DNA of 53,641 bases from Candidatus Methylobacter titanis (GCA_029946125.1 JAQSDX010000022.1:1-53641); one strand, 5' to 3'. Counted from the first letter of the stretch, positions 1-9,578 are shown. The notes: generated by a model from the sequence alone, not told the origin. Translations and numbers: made by a program.

Positions 1-88
1 ACCTGAGCAAGAAGCCGCATGAATACTAGGATTGCACTTCGGAGTTGAATCCGCCAAAATATCGAGCTACATAAAACTCCACAAAGTT

Positions 89-319
89 TTAGCCACCGTC
101 TCCGATGTTCTCCCAAGCATTGCTACTGGGCTCCTCAAGTTCTTGTAATTTTTTAGTGGTTTCTTGCTGTTTGGCCCGCAACTCTTCGAGTTCTTGATCA
201 TGGCACAGCTTTACATCTGTTGCTGCTACCCTGCATTTCACTACCAACGCATCAATCTTGGCACTTCGTTCAATAAGTTCAGTCAGCAGCTTTTGTCTGT
301 AATCATCTGTCGTTTTCAT
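89..319 (-). CDS. Small coiled-coil protein of unknown function
   Basis: This 76-residue protein is rich in Lys, Glu and Gln. Its second half (about residues 40-65) has a heptad-like run typical of a coiled coil. I see no signal peptide, membrane segment or catalytic motif. It lies about 190 bases downstream of fdsD on the same strand, so it could be read through from the formate dehydrogenase operon, but the AT-rich gap suggests a separate unit. A weak hairpin (6-bp stem, 73-90) overlaps its stop codon. I do not recognise the family. Small coiled-coil proteins of this kind are often annotated only as hypothetical. Confidence 0.55.
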   Translation of the reverse strand: MKTTDDYRQKLLTELIERSAKIDALVVKCRVAATDVKLCHDQELEELRAKQQETTKKLQELEEPSSNAWENIGDGG

Positions 320-505
320 GAATTAATCCTTCGGGTCGTTTAGTAATATTTAATCCAAAACAATTAGGTTGATTGATGTGGGGACGATTTTAGCTGCCCT
401 CACATTGTGTATCAAAACAGGATTTTCGATTAACTAAAAACATAGCGCAATTGCCCCACTAACAACCCCTTTATTTTACATTTCCAGCAAAAACACAGAT
501 AAACA

Positions 506-721
506 TTAAGCCTGTTCAAGTCTGGACACCGCTGTTCTAACCAGGTCACTTAATGCAGCCCCATCTTGCTGACAATAAGCAATAATCTCACGCCGCATTC
601 TGGGATCCCATGATCTTAATATATGTTTTCTTATGCCTTCCGCTGCGATTTCTTTATCGGTTTCCGAGTTAAAGAAATTGCCTATATCGTTGGCCATTTT
701 GATAAGTGGTTCTATTTTCAT
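506..721 (-). CDS. fdsD: NAD-dependent formate dehydrogenase delta subunit FdsD
   Basis: This is the small (71 aa) delta subunit found only with soluble NAD-dependent molybdenum formate dehydrogenases. The family signature is visible: a start with LIKMANDIGNFF, then AAEGIRKHI, then the WDPRMR block. FdsD has no redox centre. It is thought to help cofactor insertion or stability of the FdsGBA core. It is the last gene of the fdsG-fdsB-fdsA-fdhD-fdsD series, 14 bases after fdhD, which is the usual order. The assignment is firm from motif plus position. Confidence 0.93.
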   Translation of the reverse strand: MKIEPLIKMANDIGNFFNSETDKEIAAEGIRKHILRSWDPRMRREIIAYCQQDGAALSDLVRTAVSRLEQA

Positions 722-735
722 CGTTAATTACACAG

Positions 736-1584
736 TTAATGGTTATGGGTTAAGCGTTGCGGATGGGTATAAACCACATGCTGATCATCACGGGCAAAAC
801 CGATTAAGGTGAGGCCTGCCTCATCAGCCAAGCGTATGGCTAAGCCGGTCGGTGCGGAAATGGCCGCAAGCAGCGTAATGCCGACCCACGCGGTTTTTTG
901 TACCATTTCGTAACTGGCGCGGCTGGTAACGATGATAAAGCCGGCAGATAAATCTTTGCCGGTGCGCAATAAAAAACCAATCAATTTGTCCAGTGCATTA
1001 TGCCGTCCTACATCTTCCCTGATATCTAAAATCCCCTGTCCGGGAACGGCCCAGGCAGCCGCATGAACTGCTCCGGTTAGCTGGTTTAGTTTCTGGTGCT
1101 GTTTGATGTCTGTTAACGCAGAACGCAGTTCGGCAGCAGACAGCGTCAAGCTCCCGCTAACCGGATTGGGTTGGCGGATGGCTTGTTTTAACGTACTTGC
1201 GCCGCATAGACCGCAACCGGTACGACCGGTTAAATTACGACCTTTATCTGCGAGGCCTTGAAAGCGATGCTCAGGAACTTTTAACTGTACTTCGATGCCG
1301 TTTGAGCGGTTATAAATCCGCGCCGATAATAGTTCTTGCGGGTTTTTAATAATGCCTTCGGTAATACTGAAACCCAGTGCAAATTCTTCAAGATTGGTTG
1401 GGGTTGCCAGCATCACGACATGCGGAACCCCATTGTAAATCAGGGAAATAGGCACTTCTTCGGCAATAGTGTCTTGCAACTGTTCATGCTGTCCCCCTCG
1501 CCAGCGATCAACGGTGATTTGTTGATAACTGGGCCAGCCTAATTCTAATGATAACGGCAGCGTAGCGGCACTGCCGTTAGTCAT
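736..1584 (-). CDS. fdhD: Formate dehydrogenase accessory sulfurtransferase FdhD (FdsC)
   Basis: FdhD proteins carry sulfur from a cysteine desulfurase to the molybdenum bis-MGD cofactor of formate dehydrogenase and are needed for its activity. The 282-residue protein has the paired cysteine motif CGLCG (about residues 123-127), the DIREDVGRHNALDK block and the FIIVTSRASYEMVQK block, all typical of the family. The length is normal. It overlaps the end of fdsA by 8 bases, which indicates translational coupling. In soluble FDH operons the homologue is called FdsC. It would act in the cytoplasm on FdsA. Confidence 0.95.
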   Translation of the reverse strand: MTNGSAATLPLSLELGWPSYQQITVDRWRGGQHEQLQDTIAEEVPISLIYNGVPHVVMLATPTNLEEFALGFSITEGIIKNPQELLSARIYNRSNGIEVQLKVPEHRFQGLADKGRNLTGRTGCGLCGASTLKQAIRQPNPVSGSLTLSAAELRSALTDIKQHQKLNQLTGAVHAAAWAVPGQGILDIREDVGRHNALDKLIGFLLRTGKDLSAGFIIVTSRASYEMVQKTAWVGITLLAAISAPTGLAIRLADEAGLTLIGFARDDQHVVYTHPQRLTHNH

Positions 1585-4426
1585 GGCTTATTCCCTGCTC
1601 CAGAAGATCAAGTTGTTTTTCTGAAAATGCGCTGTATTCCTGTTGCCATTCCGAAGTCTGACTGACTTTAGTAATTTGCACGGCCGTCACTTTGTATTCC
1701 GGGCAGTTGGTCGCCCAATCGGAGTTGTCGGTGGTGATCACGTTGGCACCGGACTCAGGAAAATGGAAGGTGGTGTAGACAACGCCAGGCTGTACGCGAT
1801 CGCTGACCAAGGCGCGCAATACGGTCTCGCCGGCACGACTTTTAATGCCTACCCAGTCGCCGGTGTTGACGCCACGATCTTCGGCATCATGCGGATGAAT
1901 TTCCAGGCGATCTTCCGAATGCCAGGCGACATTTTCGGTGCGGCGTGTTTGCGCGCCGACATTGTATTGCGACAAAATACGTCCGGTGGTCAGAATTAAA
2001 GGATATTTGCCGGTTACGCGTTCTGCCGTTTGCACGAATTCGGTCAGCATGAACAAGCCCTTGCCGTTATCGCGCAGGAAATGCTCGGTATGCATAATCG
2101 GTGTGCCTTCCGGCGCTTCATCATTACAAGGCCATTGTATGCTGCCGAGACGGTCAATTTTTTCATAACTGACACCGGCAAAACTAGGCGTAAGCTGTGC
2201 TATCTCATCCATGATTTCTGATGGATGACTGTAATTCATTGGGTAGCCCATCGCATTCGATAGCATTTGCGTAACTTCCCAATCCTGATAGCCGGCTAAT
2301 GGCGACATGACTTTACGCACCGGCGAGATACGGCGTTCGGCGTTGGTAAAGGTGCCGTTCTTTTCCAGGAAAGACGAGCCTGGGAAGAAAACGTGGGCAA
2401 ATTTGGCGGTTTCATTGAGGAATATATCCTGAACAATGACGCATTCCATGGCGCGTAAGGCGGCATGAACGTGTTTAATGTCCGGGTCGGATTGGGCAAT
2501 ATCCTCACCCTCGCAGTACAGTCCCATAAAACTTTTGTCTAGCGCCGCATCAAACATGTTGGGGATACGCAAGCCGGGTTCTGCATTCAATTCGGCATTC
2601 CAGGCTTTTTCAAACAGTTGGTGGGTTTCAGGATCGGATACATGGCGATAACCGGGAAATTCATGCGGAAATGAACCCATGTCGCAAGAGCCTTGTACGT
2701 TATTTTGTCCGCGTAACGGATTCACGCCGGCACCGTCATGACCCAGGTTGCCGGTCGCCATGGCCAGATTGGCAATGCCGATGACCATCGTGGAGCCTTG
2801 GCTGTGTTCGGTTACGCCTAAACCGTAATAAATCGCGCCATTACCTGCGGTAGCATAAAGTCGAGCGGCCGCTCTCAATTCATCGGCGGGGACGCCGGTA
2901 ATGGACTCGGAAGCTTCCGGCGAATTATGTTCCTGCGCAACAAAGGTTTTCCATTTGGTAAAAGAGGCGACATCGCAACGTTCATTGACAAAGGCTTCAT
3001 CTATTAATTTTTCGGTAACAACAACATGCCCGAACGCATTGATTAAGGCGACATTGGTGCTGGGACGCAATTTTAGATGATGACTGGTTTTAACATGCGG
3101 AGCTGTAATCAGATCAATTTCACGCGGATCAACTACGATCAGTTTAGCGCCCTGACGCAGGCGTTTTTTCATTTGCGAGCCGAATACCGGATGGCCGTCG
3201 GTTGGATTGGCGCCGATAATCAAAATTACATCGGCTTTCATGACCGAGTCGAAATCCTGGGTGCCGGATGATTCGCCAAAGGTTTGTTTCAAGCCGTAAC
3301 CGGTAGGCGAATGGCAAACCCGAGCGCAGGTGTCGACATTATTATTACCGAAACCGGCGCGTATCAGTTTTTGCATGATGTAGACTTCTTCGTTGGTGCA
3401 ACGAGAAGAAGTGATGCCGCCGATGGAGTCCTTGCCGTACTTTGCCTGGATGCGTTTTAATTCCGACGCGGCATGGCTGATAGCCTCTTCCCAGCTGACT
3501 TCTTGCCATGCATCTTTAATGCTGGCGCGGATCATCGGCTTGGTGATGCGATCTTTATGCGTGGCATAACCGAACGCAAAACGTCCTTTTACGCAGGAAT
3601 GGCCGTGATTGGCCTTGCCATCTTTGTTGGGGACCATGCGGATGACTTGTTCGCCTTTCATTTCCGCCCGGAATGAACAGCCGACGCCGCAATAAGCGCA
3701 GGTTGTTACGATTGCATGTTCCGGCAGACCGTTATCGATGACCGATTTTTCCATCAAGGTTGCGGTTGGACAGGCTTGTACGCAAGCGCCGCAGGATACG
3801 CATTCGGAATCCATGAAATCCTGATTTTGGCTGGGCGATACTTTGGAATCAAAACCTCGGCCGTCAATGGTTAACGCAAAGGTGCCTTGGGTTTCTTCAC
3901 AGGCCCGTACGCAACGCGAGCAAACGATGCATTTGCTGGGATCGAAGCTGAAATAGGGGTTGCTTTCGTCTTTAACCGCGTTTAGATGGGTTTCAATCGG
4001 GTTGTAACGTACTTCGCGCAAACCTACCGCGCCAGCCATGTCTTGCAGTTCGCAGTCGCCATTGGCCGAACAGGTCAAGCAGTCCAGCGGGTGATCGGAA
4101 ATATACAGTTCCATGATGCCGCGACGCACATCGGCCAGTTTTTTATTCTGGGTGGTGATTTTTAAACCTTCCGCGACCGGCGTCGTACATGAAGCGGGCA
4201 TACCTCGTCCGCCTTCTATTTGCACCACGCAAAGCCGGCAGGAACCAAAGGGTTCAATGCTGTCCGTTGCACATAGCTTAGGGATTTCAATGCCTATGCT
4301 TGCCGCTGCACGCATGACTGAGGTGCCTGCTGGCGCGGTGACTTGAAAACCATCAATTTCCAACGTGACCATCTTTTCGCTGGTGCTGGCTGGTGTGCCA
4401 AAATCTTTTTCTTTATTAATCGACAT
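1577..4426 (-). CDS. fdsA: NAD-dependent formate dehydrogenase alpha (catalytic) subunit FdsA
   Basis: This is the catalytic molybdopterin subunit that oxidises formate to CO2 and passes electrons to FdsB for NAD+ reduction. From the N-terminus it has a [2Fe-2S] domain (FGSCRLCVVQ), a His-Cys [4Fe-4S] site (HPLDCLTCSANGDC), two ferredoxin-type [4Fe-4S] motifs (CIVCSRCVRACE and CVSCGACVQACP), the MopB [4Fe-4S] motif (CAYCGVGC) and the bis-MGD domain with the candidate Mo-ligand region DTCARVCHSPTGYG. The frame is open 15 codons further upstream, but the ATG at 4426 follows an AGAGGAG ribosome site and gives the expected N-terminus of about 949 residues. It starts 22 bases after fdsB. There is a cysteine rather than selenocysteine at the active-site region. 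Confidence 0.96.
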   Translation of the reverse strand: MSINKEKDFGTPASTSEKMVTLEIDGFQVTAPAGTSVMRAAASIGIEIPKLCATDSIEPFGSCRLCVVQIEGGRGMPASCTTPVAEGLKITTQNKKLADVRRGIMELYISDHPLDCLTCSANGDCELQDMAGAVGLREVRYNPIETHLNAVKDESNPYFSFDPSKCIVCSRCVRACEETQGTFALTIDGRGFDSKVSPSQNQDFMDSECVSCGACVQACPTATLMEKSVIDNGLPEHAIVTTCAYCGVGCSFRAEMKGEQVIRMVPNKDGKANHGHSCVKGRFAFGYATHKDRITKPMIRASIKDAWQEVSWEEAISHAASELKRIQAKYGKDSIGGITSSRCTNEEVYIMQKLIRAGFGNNNVDTCARVCHSPTGYGLKQTFGESSGTQDFDSVMKADVILIIGANPTDGHPVFGSQMKKRLRQGAKLIVVDPREIDLITAPHVKTSHHLKLRPSTNVALINAFGHVVVTEKLIDEAFVNERCDVASFTKWKTFVAQEHNSPEASESITGVPADELRAAARLYATAGNGAIYYGLGVTEHSQGSTMVIGIANLAMATGNLGHDGAGVNPLRGQNNVQGSCDMGSFPHEFPGYRHVSDPETHQLFEKAWNAELNAEPGLRIPNMFDAALDKSFMGLYCEGEDIAQSDPDIKHVHAALRAMECVIVQDIFLNETAKFAHVFFPGSSFLEKNGTFTNAERRISPVRKVMSPLAGYQDWEVTQMLSNAMGYPMNYSHPSEIMDEIAQLTPSFAGVSYEKIDRLGSIQWPCNDEAPEGTPIMHTEHFLRDNGKGLFMLTEFVQTAERVTGKYPLILTTGRILSQYNVGAQTRRTENVAWHSEDRLEIHPHDAEDRGVNTGDWVGIKSRAGETVLRALVSDRVQPGVVYTTFHFPESGANVITTDNSDWATNCPEYKVTAVQITKVSQTSEWQQEYSAFSEKQLDLLEQGISHD

Positions 4427-4448
4427 TGTAATCTCCTCTAAATCATTA

Positions 4449-6002
4449 TCAGGCGGCGGTAGCTTTTGCATTTATCCCGAAATCTTCCGGGAAATGATTT
4501 AAAGCGCTCAGTACAGGGTAGGGCGTCATACCGCCTAATGCACAGAGGGAGCCGTTGAGTAAGGTGTCGCAAAGATCACGTAACAAGGGGATGTTTTTAT
4601 CGAGGTTGCGACCGTTAATAATGTCGTCCATGACTTCTACGCCACGTGTGGAACCGATGCGGCAAGGCGTACATTTGCCGCAGGATTCGATTTTGCAAAA
4701 TTCCATGCTATAGCGTGCCATTTCGGCCATATTGACGGTGTCATCAAAAACGACTATACCGCCGTGCCCCACTACCGCCCAGATGGCGGCAAAGGCTTCG
4801 TAATCCAATACAGTGTCAAATTGCGCTTCGGGCAGATAAGCGCCGAGCGGGCCGCCGACCTGAACTGCCTTAATCGGCCTGCCGGAAGCTGAGCCGCCGC
4901 CGAAATCGTACAGTAATTCGCGCAGGGTTAAGCCGAAGCTGAGTTCGACTAAACCGGGGCGCTTGATGTTACCTGCCAGTTGCACCGGTAAAGTGCCGCG
5001 CGAGCGTCCTATGCCAAAATCACGGTAATAGTCGCCGCCTTTATCCAGAATAATCGGCACCGAAGCCAGGGAAATAACGTTGTTAACGACAGTGGGTTGT
5101 CCAAACAAACCGCTGATGGCTGGCAAAGGCGGTTTAAACCGTACCAGGCCGCGTTTGCCCTCAAGGCTTTCCATTAATGACGTTTCTTCGCCGCAGACAT
5201 AAGCGCCTGCGCCCAGTCTGACTTCCAGGTCAAACCTTTTGTCGCTGCCTTGAATATTGTCGCCCAGATAGCCTTCTTTGTAAGCGGTGGCAATGGCGGC
5301 ATTGAGCACTTCGCAAGCGTGAGGGTATTCTATGCGCAGGTAGATATATCCTTGGGTGGCATCGACGGCTAACCCGGCAATGGTCATGCCTTCGATTAAC
5401 ACGAACGGGTCGTCTTCCATGACCATACGGTCGGAAAAGGTGCCGGAATCGCCTTCATCGGCATTGCAGATAATATATTTTTGCGCTGATGCGGTGTTGA
5501 GTACCGTCTTCCATTTTATGCCGGTTGGAAACGCTGCGCCGCCGCGACCGCGTAAACCCGAATCGGTTACCGCCTGGACAATTTGTTCCTGGCTCATGGC
5601 TAGCGCATTTTTCAAGCCGCGATAGCCGTCATTTTCAACATAATCGGTCAAGCTGAGAGGATCTGTTTTGCCGATACGGGCAAAGGTCAGGCGTTGCTGT
5701 TTCTTGAAGTAATCCAGCTCTTCAGTCAGGCCTAAACCTAGGGCGTGCGCGCCGCCTTGGGTAAAGTCGGCATCGAACAAGCCGGACACGTCGCCGGGCT
5801 GAACAGGGCCGTAGGCCACGCGTCCTTTAGCGGTTGCCACTTCAACCAGCGGTTCCAGCCAGAACATGCCTCTTGAACCGTTACGAACCAGTTTAATGTC
5901 GAGACCGCGCGTTGCCGCTTCTTTAGCAATAGCGGTGGCAACGCGATCAGCACCCAATGAAACGGCGCTGGAATCGCATGGCACATAAATAGTGATACTC
6001 AT
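4449..6002 (-). CDS. fdsB: NAD-dependent formate dehydrogenase beta subunit FdsB
   Basis: FdsB is the diaphorase subunit, homologous to NuoF. It binds FMN and NAD and hands electrons from FdsA to NAD+. The N-terminal 100 or so residues form the thioredoxin-like extension that resembles NuoE. The NuoF core follows, with [13 protein letters not shown] and [13 protein letters not shown] (FMN and NAD binding), and [16 protein letters not shown] holds the [4Fe-4S] cysteines. The 517-residue length is normal. Its start overlaps the fdsG stop by 4 bases (ATGA), so the two are probably translationally coupled. Confidence 0.96.
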   Translation of the reverse strand: MSITIYVPCDSSAVSLGADRVATAIAKEAATRGLDIKLVRNGSRGMFWLEPLVEVATAKGRVAYGPVQPGDVSGLFDADFTQGGAHALGLGLTEELDYFKKQQRLTFARIGKTDPLSLTDYVENDGYRGLKNALAMSQEQIVQAVTDSGLRGRGGAAFPTGIKWKTVLNTASAQKYIICNADEGDSGTFSDRMVMEDDPFVLIEGMTIAGLAVDATQGYIYLRIEYPHACEVLNAAIATAYKEGYLGDNIQGSDKRFDLEVRLGAGAYVCGEETSLMESLEGKRGLVRFKPPLPAISGLFGQPTVVNNVISLASVPIILDKGGDYYRDFGIGRSRGTLPVQLAGNIKRPGLVELSFGLTLRELLYDFGGGSASGRPIKAVQVGGPLGAYLPEAQFDTVLDYEAFAAIWAVVGHGGIVVFDDTVNMAEMARYSMEFCKIESCGKCTPCRIGSTRGVEVMDDIINGRNLDKNIPLLRDLCDTLLNGSLCALGGMTPYPVLSALNHFPEDFGINAKATAA

Positions 6003-6475
6003 GCTGATGCCTCTGTAGTAGTGATGGTTGCATCAAAGCTGTCCGCTGTCACGCGCCCGTAAATTTCCTTGCCGATTTGCATGGCCGGTGAACAGGCGCA
6101 ATTGCCTAAACAGTACACGGGTTCCAGAGAGAATTTGCCGTCTGGGGTAGTTTCATGAAAACCAATGCCTAGTTTGCTTTTAACATGCTCTTCAAGTTGT
6201 TTTGCGCCCATCGCTTGACAGGATTCTGCCCGGCACAGATGAATAGTTTGTTTGCCCGGCGGCGTGTCTCTGAAATAGTGGTAAAAGCTGATCACGCCGT
6301 GTACTTCGGCGCGAGAAAGGCTTAGCCCTGCGGCGATATCCGGTACGCAGTCGGCCGGGATATAACCCAGTGTATCTTGTATGCCATGCAGAATAGGTAA
6401 AAGTGCGCCGGGCTTGTCTTTAAATGTGGCGATTATTTCTTGCACGGTGGGTTGCGTGGTGCCTGATTCTGTCAT
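5999..6475 (-). CDS. fdsG: NAD-dependent formate dehydrogenase gamma subunit FdsG
   Basis: FdsG is a NuoE-like [2Fe-2S] protein that forms the diaphorase unit with FdsB. The cluster ligands are visible as CRAESC and, about 40 residues later, CLGNCAC. The N-terminal helical bundle includes [17 protein letters not shown], as in the family. I chose the ATG at 6475 because a GAG ribosome site lies 6 bases upstream. An ATG two codons earlier (6481) is possible. It is the first gene of the fdsGBA-fdhD-fdsD operon. Upstream are a candidate promoter and an inverted repeat that could be an operator. Confidence 0.94.
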   Translation of the reverse strand: MTESGTTQPTVQEIIATFKDKPGALLPILHGIQDTLGYIPADCVPDIAAGLSLSRAEVHGVISFYHYFRDTPPGKQTIHLCRAESCQAMGAKQLEEHVKSKLGIGFHETTPDGKFSLEPVYCLGNCACSPAMQIGKEIYGRVTADSFDATITTTEASA

Positions 6476-6513
6476 GATCATCTCAAAATAGGGTGAATCC
6501 GTCCGGATTAAAA

Positions 6514-6567
6514 CAACAGTTATTCCTGACTGTTGCGTATTTAAATGTGTCTGCTAGCATAGCACAA
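6514..6567 (-). promoter_or_regulatory. Candidate fds promoter with overlapping inverted repeat
   Basis: Reading the minus strand there is a -35-like TTGTGC (6562-6567), a 17-base spacer and a -10-like TTAAAT (6539-6544). Just downstream of the -10, around the expected start point, lies the inverted repeat CAACAGT-N8-ACTGTTG (6514-6535). Its position would suit an operator controlling fdsG. The -35 is weak, so the promoter part is tentative. The 310 bases between fdsG and the lipoprotein gene hold nothing else that I can name. Confidence 0.4.
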
Positions 6568-6743
6568 GATATTTTGGCTGTAAAAATGCTATGAAATGGA
6601 CAAAAAATGTAGGTGTTTAGCGCTATCGGTTATGTGTTTATTTATAATGAATATTTTTAAATAGGGTGCTTTAAAATCATTTGTCTGTTTTTGGGTAATA
6701 GACTGTTTGTTTATTGGCCTATATTCAATGGTATTTTTTTGCT

Positions 6744-6775
6744 AAAAATCAGTAAGAGTGACCGAAGCCACTCTT
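6744..6775 (-). terminator. Rho-independent terminator after the lipoprotein gene
   Basis: On the minus strand, 15 bases past the lipoprotein stop codon, AAGAGTG (RNA sense) pairs with CACTCTT across an 8-base loop (6754-6775). A run of five T follows a few bases later. The stem is short, so strength is uncertain. It would separate the lipoprotein transcript from the fds operon promoter. Confidence 0.5.
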
Positions 6776-6789
6776 TGATAATTGCTTTT

Positions 6790-7188
6790 TTATTTCACAA
6801 AACAATTTTTTTCGGCATATTGTTCTGCGTCTTTAAGCCGTTTTCTTAAGTCTTTGGATTGAGTCGGATCGCGCATAGCCGCAGCGGCATCGCCGGTCTG
6901 ACCTTTGCTTAAATAAGAGAAGGTTTTCGCGGCTTCGTATTCAGCAAAACTCAGTTTTTCAGCGATTTTGTCGATTTTACAACCGCAGGCATATTGGCTG
7001 ATATAGGTCAGGCCGCCGTGTTGTGCAACGCAATTTAAAACATATTCAACGCGGTCTCGGGTAGGGTAGTCGCTGACAAATGGCACAGGTTCAGCAGATT
7101 CTGTCGGTTTTTCCGGCGCGGTGGCACAACCTGAAATAACGGTGACTAACGTAAGGCTTAATATGAAAGGTGTGTGTTTAATTTTCAT
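6790..7188 (-). CDS. Small cysteine-containing lipoprotein, function unknown
   Basis: The 132-residue product begins with a lipoprotein signal peptide (a hydrophobic run ending VISGC, Cys21), so it should be lipid-anchored. A Pro/Glu-rich tether follows. The mature domain carries four more cysteines (NCV, ACGC, and NC near the C-terminus) and many Lys/Glu residues. The spaced cysteines suggest disulfides or metal binding, but I cannot assign a family. It is transcribed toward the fds operon and seems to have its own terminator. It lies between the formate dehydrogenase genes and mobA, but a functional link is not shown. Confidence 0.6.
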   Translation of the reverse strand: MKIKHTPFILSLTLVTVISGCATAPEKPTESAEPVPFVSDYPTRDRVEYVLNCVAQHGGLTYISQYACGCKIDKIAEKLSFAEYEAAKTFSYLSKGQTGDAAAAMRDPTQSKDLRKRLKDAEQYAEKNCFVK

Positions 7189-7243
7189 GGATGATTTTTT
7201 ATTCCCATAAGTCAGAAAGTGAAAAATAAGTCAGTAATCAAAA

Positions 7244-7282
7244 GCGATAATCGCGGCTAAAGCCGCTCCCACCCTTTATCGC
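7244..7282. repeat. REP-like nested hairpin
   Basis: GCGATAA (7244-7250) pairs with TTATCGC (7276-7282) and encloses a second hairpin GCGGCT-AA-AGCCGC (7253-7266) followed by CCCACC. The core resembles REP elements known from many gammaproteobacteria. It lies between the divergent lipoprotein gene and mobA. Confidence 0.65.
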
Positions 7283-7296
7283 GCAACGGGCAAATA

Positions 7297-7318
7297 ACTT
7301 GTGTAGATAGCTATGCCT
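7297..7318 (+). repeat. Dispersed 22-bp repeat, copy 1
   Basis: This 22-base stretch matches 13278-13299 with two differences (ACTTGT, TAGA and AGCTATGCCT are shared). Both copies sit in intergenic DNA upstream of a plus-strand gene, here about 90 bases before mobA, and both follow a hairpin. They may be the end of a repeat unit or a shared regulatory site. Confidence 0.45.
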
Positions 7319-7407
7319 ATAGGGGTTAACTTATGCGCTGCTTGCATTAAGTAACAAGCTTGCGCGAACAGTCTACCCACAACCCAACCTATTCAAAGCT
7401 TACCATT

Positions 7408-8007
7408 ATGAGCAATCAAACAAAAGTAGCCGGCGTGATTCTTGCCGGTGGTCGTGCCCGGCGCATGAATAATCAGGATAAAGGTCTGATGAAGTTTAAA
7501 GGTCGTCCTATGGTGAGTTATGCGCTAGCCGCGTTAGCTCCCGTTGTCAATTATGTGTTCATCAATGCCAATCGGAATATCGATCAATACCGGCAATTTG
7601 GATGTCCGGTTATTAGCGATCAAACCGACAGTTTTGACGGTCCTTTGGCTGGCGTATTAACGGCTATGATTCATGCTGATGCCGATATTCTGGTGGTCTT
7701 GCCTTGCGACTCGCCGTTAATTAAAACGGAACATCTGCAAAAGTTGTTATCAACCCGCGCCGAGAATAATGCCGATGTTGCGGTCGCCTTTGATGGGGCA
7801 AGGATACACCCGGTTTTTTTTGCGGTAAAAACTGCATTACAAGGCAGTCTGCAAGATTATTTGGCTGGCGACCAACGTAAAGTGGCGGCTTGGCTGGCGC
7901 AGCAGAACTTTGTGAAGGTCGATTTTAGTCGGGAGCCGGAAATATTCAGCAACATTAATACCCTGGCCGAGTTATCGGCGCTGGAGGACATTAATTATCC
8001 CAGTTAG
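7408..8007 (+). CDS. mobA: Molybdenum cofactor guanylyltransferase MobA
   Basis: MobA joins GMP to molybdopterin to make the guanine dinucleotide cofactor (bis-MGD) used by DMSO-reductase-family enzymes, including the FdsA encoded nearby. The nucleotidyltransferase motif LAGGRARRMNNQDKGLM is at about residues 10-26, and LPCDSPL is the metal-binding region. The frame is open back to a TTG at 7360, but the ATG at 7408 gives the standard MobA N-terminus and about 199 residues. The neighbourhood with fdhD and fdsA supports a shared role in formate dehydrogenase maturation. Confidence 0.93.
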   Translation: MSNQTKVAGVILAGGRARRMNNQDKGLMKFKGRPMVSYALAALAPVVNYVFINANRNIDQYRQFGCPVISDQTDSFDGPLAGVLTAMIHADADILVVLPCDSPLIKTEHLQKLLSTRAENNADVAVAFDGARIHPVFFAVKTALQGSLQDYLAGDQRKVAAWLAQQNFVKVDFSREPEIFSNINTLAELSALEDINYPS

Positions 8008-8215
8008 CATCGGGTGCCGTTATTCCACGGAAGCAGATGATAATGAAATTTGAATAATCGTCTTTGAAACCCAATATGAGTCTGGATTTTTTAGGTAAAT
8101 ATTTGCCTTAAATTAGGGTAAATTATCATTGATAAGCAGACCGTTTGCTTAACTTGGTGGTCATCATAAGTCTCGGTATCTGTTCGCGGACATTACTTTC
8201 AGCACGATACGTTAC

Positions 8216-8244
8216 TGTCGAAAACATCTATTTTCCGGTATAAT
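8216..8244 (+). promoter_or_regulatory. Candidate argG promoter
   Basis: A consensus -10 TATAAT lies at 8239-8244, 32 bases before the argG start. The best -35 at a 17-base spacing is only TGTCGA (8216-8221). The -10 is convincing and the -35 is weak. No ARG box was evident to me. Confidence 0.4.
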
Positions 8245-8276
8245 TTGCAGCATTTTTAACTCAGGGTATAGGCGTT

Positions 8277-9491
8277 ATGTCAGAAATCAATAAAGTTGTC
8301 TTGGCTTATTCTGGAGGTTTGGATACTTCCGTTATTCTTAAGTGGTTACAGGATGTGTATGCTTGTGAGGTTGTTACCTTTACCGCCGATTTGGGTCAGG
8401 GCGAAGAAGTAGAACCAGCGCGAGCCAAAGCCCAAGCGATGGGTATTAAAGATATTTACATCGAAGATTTGCGTGAAGATTTTGCGCGTGATTATGTTTT
8501 TCCGATGTTCCGTGCCAATACGGTTTACGAAGGTGAATATTTGCTGGGCACCTCGATTGCGCGTCCTTTGATCGCCAAACGGCTGATTGAAATTGCCAAT
8601 GAAACCGGTGCCAATGCTATTTCACACGGCGCAACCGGTAAGGGTAACGACCAAGTGCGTTTTGAGCTAGGCGCTTACGCATTGCGCCCCGACATCCATG
8701 TTATTGCCCCTTGGCGGGAATGGGATTTAACCTCCCGTCAAACATTGCTGGCTTATGCGGAAAAACATAATATTCCGGTAGAAATGAAAAAAGGTAAAAC
8801 CTCGCCTTATTCTATGGATGCCAATTTACTGCATATTTCTTATGAAGGCCGGGTTCTGGAAGATCCTTGGGCGGAGCCTGAAGAGGACATGTGGCGCTGG
8901 ACGACTTCACCCGAAGCCGCTCCCGATCAAGCGACTTACATTGAGCTGACTTACCGTCAAGGCGATATTGTCGCCATTGATGACGTGGCTTGCACGCCTG
9001 CGACCGTTCTGGAACAATTAAACAAAGTTGGCGGCACTAATGGTATCGGCCGCTTGGACATTGTGGAAAATCGCTATGTCGGCATGAAATCGCGCGGCTG
9101 TTATGAAACCCCGGCCGGTACCATAATGCTCAAGGCGCATCGTGCGATTGAATCATTAACATTGGATAGGGAAGTGGCGCATTTAAAGGATGAACTGATG
9201 CCGCGCTATGCTTCTTTAATCTATAACGGTTATTGGTGGAGTCCTGAGCGAGAAATGATGCAAACGATGATCAATGCGTCTCAGGCGAACGTTAACGGCA
9301 AGGTCAGGCTTAAGCTTTATAAGGGTAATGTTGTTGTAGTCGGTCGTGCTTCCGATACCGATAGTCTGTTTGACGAAAGTATTGCAACCTTTGAAGACGA
9401 TGGCGGCGCCTATAATCAAAAGGATGCTGAGGGCTTTATTAAATTGAATGCGCTGAGAATGAGAATAGCCGCTGCGAAGCGCTTAAGTTAA
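8277..9491 (+). CDS. argG: Argininosuccinate synthase
   Basis: ArgG condenses citrulline and aspartate with ATP to argininosuccinate, the penultimate step of arginine synthesis. The P-loop-like ATP-binding motif [13 protein letters not shown] is at the N-terminus, [15 protein letters not shown] binds citrulline and aspartate, and the [14 protein letters not shown] block is typical. At 404 residues it is the normal length of the class I enzyme. It stands alone, with a consensus -10 box upstream and a palindromic repeat just after the stop. Confidence 0.97.
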   Translation: MSEINKVVLAYSGGLDTSVILKWLQDVYACEVVTFTADLGQGEEVEPARAKAQAMGIKDIYIEDLREDFARDYVFPMFRANTVYEGEYLLGTSIARPLIAKRLIEIANETGANAISHGATGKGNDQVRFELGAYALRPDIHVIAPWREWDLTSRQTLLAYAEKHNIPVEMKKGKTSPYSMDANLLHISYEGRVLEDPWAEPEEDMWRWTTSPEAAPDQATYIELTYRQGDIVAIDDVACTPATVLEQLNKVGGTNGIGRLDIVENRYVGMKSRGCYETPAGTIMLKAHRAIESLTLDREVAHLKDELMPRYASLIYNGYWWSPEREMMQTMINASQANVNGKVRLKLYKGNVVVVGRASDTDSLFDESIATFEDDGGAYNQKDAEGFIKLNALRMRIAAAKRLS

Positions 9492-9519
9492 TGTTGTAGG
9501 TAGGGTCATTACTATATAG

Positions 9520-9578
9520 TGTGGGCGCGAATTTATTCGCGCTTTTTAATCTACCGCGCGAATAAATTCGCATCCACA
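9520..9578. repeat. Palindromic repeat with GCGAATTTATTCGC core
   Basis: The arms at 9520-9542 and 9556-9578 are inverted copies with two mismatches, and each arm is itself a hairpin (GCGCGAAT-TT-ATTCGCGC). The core matches the in-gene palindrome at 23286-23334, where the second pair of the arm hairpin is G-C instead of C-G. It sits in the gap after argG and could also act in 3' end formation. Confidence 0.75.
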
